From: Vulcanimicrobiota bacterium
GTDB taxonomy: Bacteria; Vulcanimicrobiota; Vulcanimicrobiia; Vulcanimicrobiales; Vulcanimicrobiaceae
Assembly: GCA_003151115.1 (NCBI GenBank)
Contig: PLWS01000006.1
Location: 62,001-126,000, forward strand
Reading direction: 5' to 3'
DNA: 64,000 nt
Shown: positions 58,160 through 64,000 of the stretch, piece after piece
Position numbering within the stretch: the stretch's first letter is position 1
How the letters are laid out: each line of letters opens with the position of its first letter
The notes under the pieces: generated by a model
Seen by the model: only the letters and a program-made list of their open reading frames with translations
Database searches by the model: none
What the model was told of the DNA's origin: nothing
Position numbers and translations under genes: made by a program

Positions 58160-59167
58160 ATGCCCGCGGCTACAACGGCTCCTATGGACCGGCTTCAAAT
58201 CGTCACGGTGCCGCAGCCCGAGCGGCTGCCCGGTTTTGCCGAGGACGTTGCCGCCGGTTTGAGTGCAAGCCCCAAGCGGCTGAACTCAAAGTATTTTTAC
58301 GACGCGGCCGGCTCGGCGCTGTTCGACGCAATCACGCAGCTTCCCGAATATTACCTGACACGCGCGGAAACCGGTATCTTACGCGAGTGGGGTTGGGAGA
58401 TCGTACGCGCCCTGGGCAATCCCGTCGAGTTCGTCGAGCTCGGCAGCGGCAGCGCCGCCAAAACGCGCATCCTGATCGAAGAGGCGCTGCGCGTTCAGCG
58501 TGCGTTGCGCTATTGCCCGATCGACATCTCCGCGGACGCGCTGCGCGCGTCGGCCGGATCGCTCGTCGAAAGCTATCCCGAACTGCGCGTGCGCGCATAT
58601 GCCGCGGATTACTTTTCGATTCTCGAGGGGCCGCACTTGCGCCGCATCGATCAGAAAGTGCTCTTCCAATTCATGGGATCGAACATCGGCAACTACGAAC
58701 CGCACGAGGCCGCCGCGCTGCTCGGGCGCATCGCCGCTTTGCTGAAACCGGGCGACGGCCTGCTGCTGGGCGCCGATCTCAAGAAAGACGAGCGCGACTT
58801 GAGGCTTGCTTACGACGACGCCGCCGGCATAACCGCCGCCTTCAACAAAAACTTGCTGGTTCGCATCAACCGGGAGCTGCGCGCCGATTTCGACGTCCGC
58901 AGCTTCGATCACGTCGTCGAGTACGACGAGAGATCGGGCGGCTTGCATTCGTACTTGCAAGCGCGAAGCGCTCAAGACGTTACGATCGCGCAGACCGGAA
59001 CGCGCGTGCATTTCGAGAAAGGCGAGCGCATTCATACCGAATCCGCTTACAAGTATTCGCTCGAAGGAATCGGCGAGATGGCGCGCGCGTCGGGCATGAG
59101 CGTCGCGCGCACGTGGCAGGATTCGGCGCAACGCTTCAGCGTGAACCTCTTGGTGCTGGCGCCATGA
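58160..59167 (+). CDS. egtD: L-histidine N-alpha-methyltransferase (EgtD)
   Basis: A 335-residue protein with a GGGAGG ribosome site just upstream of the ATG. S-K-Y-F-Y-D-A-A-G-S-A-L-F, F-V-E-L-G-S-G-S-A-A-K-T-R and M-G-S-N-I-G-N-Y are the EgtD blocks (Methyltransf_33). It trimethylates histidine to hercynine, the first step of ergothioneine synthesis. EgtB, EgtC and EgtE are not in this window. Its TGA overlaps the next ATG (ATGA). Confidence 0.93.
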   Translation: MPAATTAPMDRLQIVTVPQPERLPGFAEDVAAGLSASPKRLNSKYFYDAAGSALFDAITQLPEYYLTRAETGILREWGWEIVRALGNPVEFVELGSGSAAKTRILIEEALRVQRALRYCPIDISADALRASAGSLVESYPELRVRAYAADYFSILEGPHLRRIDQKVLFQFMGSNIGNYEPHEAAALLGRIAALLKPGDGLLLGADLKKDERDLRLAYDDAAGITAAFNKNLLVRINRELRADFDVRSFDHVVEYDERSGGLHSYLQARSAQDVTIAQTGTRVHFEKGERIHTESAYKYSLEGIGEMARASGMSVARTWQDSAQRFSVNLLVLAP

Positions 59168-61233
59168 TCGCGCGCATTGCCGCATTCGCCATCGCGCTCG
59201 CGTTTTGCATTCCGGCCGCGGCGCTGGCAGCGCCCAGACCCGTGCAGCCGGAAGACCTCTTCAAATTTACGTACATCACCGGACCGCAGATCTCGCCCGA
59301 CGGTACGCGCGTCGTTTTTACGGCGACCCGTTTAAATGGTCCGAAAGAAACCTACGACGGCAACCTCTACCTGATCGCAACCGCAGGCGGAACTCCGAAA
59401 GCGATCGGCAACACCGGGCGCGACGGCGGACCGGTCTGGTCGCCGGATAGCCGGACCATCGTCTTCACGCGCGGCCCGGCCAAGAAAGGCCAGCGCGCGC
59501 AGCTCTTTGCCTACGACGTTGCAGGCGGCAGCGTGCGGCAGCTAACCCACCTCAAGCAGGGCGCAAGCGGTGCGGTCTTCTCGCACGACGGAAAACATAT
59601 CGCGTTTCGCGTCGTATCGATCGATCCGGCTCCGGCCGCGCACATCAATTTCGCCGCCGCGGGCTTCAAACCGAAAAAAGATCAGGTCAAGAGCGATGTG
59701 CGCGTGATCGACCAAATGCATTTTGAAGCCAACGGCACGGGCTACGTGTACGACCGCCGCCCGCACATTTGGATTATGAACGCCGACGGGAGCGGCGCGC
59801 ACGCGCTGACGAGCGGTATATGGGCCGAGGGCAATCCGCGCTGGTCGCGCGACGATAAGACGATCGCGTTCGATTCGCTGCGCTACAATTCGCCCAGTCT
59901 CGGTCCGAACGACATCTATACGATTCCCGCCGCCGGCGGCGCGATGCGCAAGCTCGCCTCGAATCAACCTTCAAACAACTTGCTCGACTTCGATCCCGGT
60001 CACGAGATTTGGTTCTTTAGCGGCGGCGTGCGCGATCCGGCGGAGTTTCCGGCGCTGGTCAAGTCGCGTCCGGACGGATCGAAGCGTAAGACGCTCGTCC
60101 CCCTCAACGAGGTCGATTTCGGCGATGCGGTACTGGCCGACATGGGAGAGCCGGGCGGGTTATGCGGACCGTTTTTTGCACCCAAGGAAGCCTTCGCGCT
60201 CATGAATGTCGAGGCGCCCGGATACAGCGCGCTGGTGAAGGTCGATCCGCATACCGGCACGATCCAAAAGCTCACCGCCGCGGGAGAAGCGTCGGATTGC
60301 TCGATGGACGACAATGGACGCTATGCCGCCTACACGCTCTCCGATTTCACGCATCCGCGCGAAGTCTATATCATGGATCTCTCGACCGGAGAAAGCCGCC
60401 GCATCACGAGCATGAACGATGCCCTGATGGCGCAGCTGCAGCTCTCCACACCGCAGCCGTTCATGGTGGCAGACGACGCCGGCTTTAGGGTGCGCGCGTG
60501 GTTCATGCCGGCCATCGGATCGAAACCCGGTGAACGCAGGCCCACGATTCTCGATATTCACGGCGGCCCCGAGACGCAGTTCGGCGACACGTTCTTTCAC
60601 GAGCTGCAATTTTTTGCCGGCCAGGGATACAACGTCGTTTTCAGCGATCCGCGCGGAAGCGTCGGCTTCGGCTATCCTTTTGAAGAGGCGCTCGCCAAAC
60701 ATTGGGGAGCGGCGATGTTCGACGATGTGCAGCGCGTGATGGATGCGATGGTCAAGCGCCCCGATGTCGATCCCAACCGGCTGGGCGTCTCCGGCGGAAG
60801 TTACGGCGGCTATGCGACCCTCTGGGTCGTCGGACATACGCACCGCTACAAAGCCGCGGTAGCCGAGCGCGTCGTTAGCAATTTGGCGACCGAGCAGCTC
60901 GCGGCCGATCTCGCATCGGACAACGCGCTCGGCGGCCGCTATTCGTGGGGACTGCCCTGGCAAGCCGGCAACCAGTACATGCAGCAGTCGCCCATCTCGT
61001 ATGTCGCCAACGCGGTGACGCCGCTGCTCATCCTGCATTCAGAGGAAGATACGCGCACGCCGATCGATCAGACGCTGCAGTGGTTCAACGCGGAGATGAT
61101 CTTAGGACGCCCGATCGAGTACGTCGTCTTTCCGGGCGAAAATCACGATCTCTCGCGCACCGGCTCGCCGATTCACCGCGTCGAACGGCTGCACGTTCTC
61201 GCGCAGTGGTTCGCTAAGTACTTACACCCTTAA
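59164..61233 (+). CDS. Secreted S9 prolyl-oligopeptidase-family peptidase
   Basis: A 689-residue protein with a signal peptide (M-I-A-R-I-A-A-F-A-I-A-L-A-F-C). Residues about 30-400 form a beta-propeller of TolB/DPP-type blades (G-P-Q-I-S-P-D-G-T-R, P-V-W-S-P-D-S-R). The C-terminal catalytic domain has G-V-S-G-G-S-Y-G-G-Y (Ser), S-E-E-D-T-R-T-P (Asp) and E-N-H-D-L-S (His). It removes di- or oligopeptides outside the cytoplasm. Start is the ATG at 59164, coupled to egtD; the much longer upstream frame is not coding. Confidence 0.93.
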   Translation: MIARIAAFAIALAFCIPAAALAAPRPVQPEDLFKFTYITGPQISPDGTRVVFTATRLNGPKETYDGNLYLIATAGGTPKAIGNTGRDGGPVWSPDSRTIVFTRGPAKKGQRAQLFAYDVAGGSVRQLTHLKQGASGAVFSHDGKHIAFRVVSIDPAPAAHINFAAAGFKPKKDQVKSDVRVIDQMHFEANGTGYVYDRRPHIWIMNADGSGAHALTSGIWAEGNPRWSRDDKTIAFDSLRYNSPSLGPNDIYTIPAAGGAMRKLASNQPSNNLLDFDPGHEIWFFSGGVRDPAEFPALVKSRPDGSKRKTLVPLNEVDFGDAVLADMGEPGGLCGPFFAPKEAFALMNVEAPGYSALVKVDPHTGTIQKLTAAGEASDCSMDDNGRYAAYTLSDFTHPREVYIMDLSTGESRRITSMNDALMAQLQLSTPQPFMVADDAGFRVRAWFMPAIGSKPGERRPTILDIHGGPETQFGDTFFHELQFFAGQGYNVVFSDPRGSVGFGYPFEEALAKHWGAAMFDDVQRVMDAMVKRPDVDPNRLGVSGGSYGGYATLWVVGHTHRYKAAVAERVVSNLATEQLAADLASDNALGGRYSWGLPWQAGNQYMQQSPISYVANAVTPLLILHSEEDTRTPIDQTLQWFNAEMILGRPIEYVVFPGENHDLSRTGSPIHRVERLHVLAQWFAKYLHP

Positions 61234-61239
61234 GAGAAC

Positions 61240-61830
61240 CTAAGGCGTTTGCCACGTCGTCGTACCCGACGTGTCATTGAGGTACGCGCCGAAGTTTCCG
61301 CTGGTGTATTGGCCCATATACGCGCGCAGCGCGCCGGACGAATCGAAAAACTCCGCCATCGGGTCGTCCGTCGTCGACTGTCCAAAATACGAGCGCTGGA
61401 CGTGCTTGGAGTCAAAGAACTCCACCATATTGGTGCCTTCGGTGTTTTCCGTGAACGCCGCGCGTTCGGTGCCGCTGCTGTCGTACAGCCGCACCACCGG
61501 CTTTGCGAGATTCGACAGGAAGAGCCCCATCCTGGTGACGCCGCTCGGATCCGAAAGGTAGATTCCCGGCTGGCTCGCGCTGTTCCAACCCAGCATCAGT
61601 CTGCGCCGGCCGGCCGTGTCGTAAAGCGCGAATCCGAAGTTGCCGACGCGCACCGATCCATTAGCATTTGAAAAGACAATCGACTTTTGCTGTGCGACCG
61701 TTGCGCCGCCCGCGAGCAGCGCGAGTACGGCCGCAAACGAACAGACGAGCAGCCGTTTGAGAATCTTCGACTGCCGCTCCAGGCGGTCGATCCGTTCGGT
61801 TAAGAGATCGAAATGCGAATGCTCTATCAT
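61240..61830 (-). CDS. Membrane-anchored protein with exact 23-residue repeats
   Basis: A 196-residue protein. A short N-terminal coiled-coil (about 8-25) precedes a transmembrane helix (about 27-46). The rest consists of six repeats of 23 residues: the Asp of a Y/F-D-x-x-G unit falls at 71, 94, 117, 140, 163 and 186, with Arg at +6 in the first five and Gly at +3 in all but one. This spacing predicts a small beta-solenoid outside the cytoplasm. No named family is claimed. It is convergent with the S9 peptidase gene, six bases away. Confidence 0.75.
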   Translation of the reverse strand: MIEHSHFDLLTERIDRLERQSKILKRLLVCSFAAVLALLAGGATVAQQKSIVFSNANGSVRVGNFGFALYDTAGRRRLMLGWNSASQPGIYLSDPSGVTRMGLFLSNLAKPVVRLYDSSGTERAAFTENTEGTNMVEFFDSKHVQRSYFGQSTTDDPMAEFFDSSGALRAYMGQYTSGNFGAYLNDTSGTTTWQTP

Positions 61831-61904
61831 TTAAAAGAGCCTCCTGATATATGTGAAGGGATGAGGCGACGGCTTCGGCTTCCCTTGGCGCGCGGCCTCG
61901 CGCC

Positions 61905-62528
61905 CTAGCCAGTGGTGCGCCGGGTCGCCATGCGTTCTAGCGCGCGAAACGCCGCGTCGGCGGCGATCGCGAGCAGCGCCGCCGGGATGCTTCCCGCGAG
62001 CGTCTGTTCCAAGTAGCGTCGCTGCAAGCCGAAAAATATCTCGTTTCCCAAGCCGCCCGCGCCGACGTAACCGCCGAGGGTCGCGATCGCAATCAACGCG
62101 ACCGTCGCCAGCCGCAGCCCGCCGATCATCACCGGCGATGCCAGCGGCAGCTCGACGCGCCAAAACTGTTGCCGGCTCGACATGCCGATGCCGCGCGCCG
62201 CGTCCAGCTGCGCGCGCGGAACGGCACGCAGCGCCGCTGCGATGTTGCGCACCAGGATAAACTGCGCGTACGCTGCGAGTACGACGATGACCGGCACAGC
62301 GCCCAAACCGAAGTATCGCACGAGCACCGCGAGCAGCGCGAGCGACGGGATGGCGTAGAGCGCGCCGAGCGTTCCCAAGAGCAGCGCCGAAGCGCGCGGC
62401 ACGCGCGCTGCAAAGACTCCAAGCGGGAGCGCGATCGCAAGCGCGATTGCGAGCGCGGCGAAGACGAGCCCCAGATGCTGCAGCGTCAGCACGCCGATGA
62501 GCTGCCAGTGAGAGAAGAGGTAGCTCAC
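61905..62528 (-). CDS. Opu-type osmolyte ABC transporter permease
   Basis: A 207-residue inner-membrane protein with about five helices and the EAA-type loop (R-G-I-G-M-S-S-R-Q-Q-F-W-R-V-E-L-P). H-L-G-L-V-F-A-A-L-A-I-A-L near the start is typical of OpuBB/OpuCB-like permeases. It forms the channel for glycine betaine, choline, carnitine or proline betaine import. Its ATG overlaps the ATPase stop (ATGA). Confidence 0.9.
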   Translation of the reverse strand: MSYLFSHWQLIGVLTLQHLGLVFAALAIALAIALPLGVFAARVPRASALLLGTLGALYAIPSLALLAVLVRYFGLGAVPVIVVLAAYAQFILVRNIAAALRAVPRAQLDAARGIGMSSRQQFWRVELPLASPVMIGGLRLATVALIAIATLGGYVGAGGLGNEIFFGLQRRYLEQTLAGSIPAALLAIAADAAFRALERMATRRTTG

Positions 62529-63310
62529 GGATCGGTGCTCAGCGCGTTTCGTAGCGCATCGTATTTGCGCAGATCGGCGTTCACCGCGAAGAGTTGCCTG
62601 ACATACGGACTCGATGGTGCGCGCAGCATCTCTTCAGGCGTGGCATATTGCAAGAGCTTGCCGTCGCGCATCACCGCGATGCGGTCGGCCAGATGCAGCG
62701 CTTCTTCGACGTCGTGCGTTACGAAGAGAATGGTGGTCCGCAGCTTGCGCACGATCCGCAGCATCTCGTCTTGGAGTGACCGTCGCGCGATCGCGTCGAC
62801 CGCGCCGAACGGCTCGTCCATCAGCAGAACCTGCGGCTCTGCCGCAATCGCGCGCGCGACGCCGACGCGCTGCTGCTCGCCACCGGACAGCTCGCGGGGA
62901 AACCGCGACCAGTAGCGTCGCGGATCGAGCCCGACGAGTTCGAGCAGTTCGTCAATGCGTTGCGCGATGCGCTCGCGATCCCAATGCAGCAGCTCCGGAA
63001 CGACGGCGATGTTTTGCGCCACGGTCATATGCGCGAAGAGTCCGACGGCTTGGATCACGTAGCCGATACCTCGGCGCAACACCGTGGGTTCGATCGCAGC
63101 AACGTCGCGGTCTCCGACGGTGACGGAACCGCCTATCGGCGTTACCAGACGGTTGACGGTGCGCAGCAACGTGCTTTTTCCGCAGCCCGATGGTCCGAGC
63201 AACACCGTGAAACTTCCGGCCGGTATTTCGAACGACACGCCGTCCACGGCGTTGCGGTCGGCTTGCGGATAGCGCGCGACAATCGAATCGAAGGCGACGC
63301 TTACGCTAAT
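62525..63310 (-). CDS. Opu-type osmolyte ABC transporter ATPase
   Basis: About 261 residues. A GTG at 63247 begins at D-G-V-S-F-E-I-P, but the frame upstream encodes V-A-F-D-S-I-V-A-R-Y, the expected first strand of an ABC ATPase. It is open to an ATT at 63310 overlapping the binding-protein stop (ATTAG). L-G-P-S-G-C-G-K-S-T is Walker A, L-S-G-G-E-Q-Q-R the signature and L-L-M-D-E-P-F-G-A-V-D Walker B. It powers the permease for osmolyte uptake. No CBS pair is seen. The ATT start is inferred. Confidence 0.88.
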   Translation of the reverse strand: MSVSVAFDSIVARYPQADRNAVDGVSFEIPAGSFTVLLGPSGCGKSTLLRTVNRLVTPIGGSVTVGDRDVAAIEPTVLRRGIGYVIQAVGLFAHMTVAQNIAVVPELLHWDRERIAQRIDELLELVGLDPRRYWSRFPRELSGGEQQRVGVARAIAAEPQVLLMDEPFGAVDAIARRSLQDEMLRIVRKLRTTILFVTHDVEEALHLADRIAVMRDGKLLQYATPEEMLRAPSSPYVRQLFAVNADLRKYDALRNALSTDP

Positions 63311-64000
63311 AGATGAACTCCGACGCGACGTCGGTTGGGTCGCGTTTGTTGATATCGACCTCGACGTTCAGCCGGCGCAGGGCGATGTCCGTCAATCCTT
63401 CCGAGACACGGTTCAGCGTGCCGGGGATGTCCTCCGGATGAACCTTCAGTAGGTCCAAGCGAATGACCGGGGCGATGTTATAAGCCGGCCAGAAGCTTCG
63501 GTCGTCTTGTAAAACGTACAGGTCGTCCGCCGCGATGAGCGCGTCGGTCGTAAAAGCTGTCGCTACGTCGGCATCGCCCTGAGTGAGCGCTTCGTACTGC
63601 AACCCGATGTCGAACGTTCGCACGCTCTTGAATTTGAAACCGCCGTAAAACTTTTGCAAACCGGGAAGCGCGTCTGCGCGCGCGACGAATTCGGGCACGG
63701 CCGCAAGCCTGAGCAGCGGCGCGGCCGCGGCACATTGCGAGAGCGTGCGGACGTTGAATTTTTGAGCCACGGCGCGCGTTACCGCCAAACCTTGCGAGTT
63801 ACTGCCGGGCGACGGATTGAGCAGCGTCAATCCAAAACGCTTCTGATATTCGCGTTTGACCGTGTCGTAGACCGCCTTGGGGTTTCGCAGAGGCGCCATG
63901 TGCAGCACGTCGATCAGAGCCGTGCCGGTATATTCCGGATAGATCTGAATGTCGCCGCGCTGAATTGCGGCCATGGCGATCTGCGTGCTGCCCAAATTCA
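63306..64000 (-). CDS. Opu-type osmolyte-binding protein (partial, 5' end off window)
   Basis: At least 230 residues; the N-terminus with the signal peptide is beyond the right edge. N-L-G-S-T-Q-I-A-M-A-A-I-Q-R-G-D-I and Y-P-E-Y-T-G-T-A-L are the OpuAC/OpuBC binding-protein blocks. A Y-E-A-L-T-Q-G-D-A-D-V-A-T-A-F-T segment and Y-N-I-A-P-V-I-R follow. The family binds quaternary amines such as glycine betaine or choline. First gene of the ABC operon as transcribed. Confidence 0.9.
   Translation of the reverse strand, partial: NLGSTQIAMAAIQRGDIQIYPEYTGTALIDVLHMAPLRNPKAVYDTVKREYQKRFGLTLLNPSPGSNSQGLAVTRAVAQKFNVRTLSQCAAAAPLLRLAAVPEFVARADALPGLQKFYGGFKFKSVRTFDIGLQYEALTQGDADVATAFTTDALIAADDLYVLQDDRSFWPAYNIAPVIRLDLLKVHPEDIPGTLNRVSEGLTDIALRRLNVEVDINKRDPTDVASEFIY

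Noticed and set aside
57550-59163. A 538-codon open frame running into the S9 peptidase gene, through the hydrolase and egtD genes
   Set aside because: It lies in other frames of two well-supported genes and encodes Arg-rich, motif-free sequence; long open frames are common in this GC-rich DNA.
1-64000. tRNA, rRNA, CRISPR arrays, transposases or integrases
   Set aside because: I looked for them and saw no convincing example in this window; the repeats found are short and dispersed, not CRISPR-like.

Overview
This window looks like a chromosomal stretch of a high-GC, aerobic, diderm bacterium. The diderm signs are many lipoproteins with L-A-x-C type lipoboxes, an ExbD protein, a Spy-like periplasmic protein and a periplasmic lytic transglycosylase. 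The mix (SigK/RskA-type sigma and anti-sigma pair, EgtD, CHASE2 cyclase with FecR, caa3 oxidase, UgtP-like glycolipid synthase) would fit a poorly cultured phylum such as Eremiobacterota/Vulcanimicrobiota. That placement is an inference from gene content; there is no rRNA here. Genes are packed tightly, with many 1-8 base stop/start overlaps.

Region 1 (1-4.9 kb) is visibly more A/T-rich and reads as accessory DNA. It holds a partial HslV/proteasome-like Ntn hydrolase, a SIR2-like gene upstream of it on the same strand, a divergent membrane protein, a WcbI-like gene and a small lipoprotein, with tandem and direct repeats between them. The SIR2 plus Ntn-hydrolase pair is the best candidate for an undescribed (perhaps defence) system.

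Region 2 (5.1-20.4 kb): aspartic-protease-like lipoprotein; tyrosinase-GNAT-CHASE2 adenylate cyclase-FecR-MFS block; EAL phosphodiesterase; threonine synthase; two-gene permease/Spy block with a terminator-like hairpin at the permease start; methyltransferase; and an ECF sigma factor-RskA anti-sigma-acetyltransferase operon.

Region 3 (20.5-33 kb): GH20 hexosaminidase, a permease fused to a PDZ-like domain, a methyltransferase, a HyuA-type hydantoinase, a cationic amino acid permease, then an operon of FAD oxidoreductase, a tiny HExxH protein, a BadF-type GlcNAc kinase and NanE. Together these suggest amino-sugar and amino-acid salvage.

Region 4 (33-41 kb): aa3/caa3-type cytochrome c oxidase (CtaC with fused cytochrome c, CtaD of the A2 'YSHP' type, CtaE, two small membrane proteins), facing the heme A biosynthesis genes ctaA-ctaB, an MFS transporter and two unknown membrane proteins.

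Region 5 (41-52.5 kb): alanine racemase, GH130 glycosidase, membrane-anchored protein, RF3, threonine dehydratase; a lone ExbD between copies of a dispersed hairpin repeat; YkgJ-like, sortilin-like beta-propeller and AhpD-like genes in one operon.

Region 6 (52.5-64 kb): ROK glucokinase with two related His-rich proteins; UgtP-like glycosyltransferase with a small hydroxylase-like membrane protein; lytic transglycosylase; dienelactone hydrolase; EgtD; S9 peptidase; a protein with exact 23-residue repeats; and an Opu-type osmolyte ABC transporter cut by the right edge.

A recurring oddity is that several clearly conserved N-termini have no ATG/GTG/TTG and appear to begin at CTG or ATT codons overlapping the previous gene's stop.
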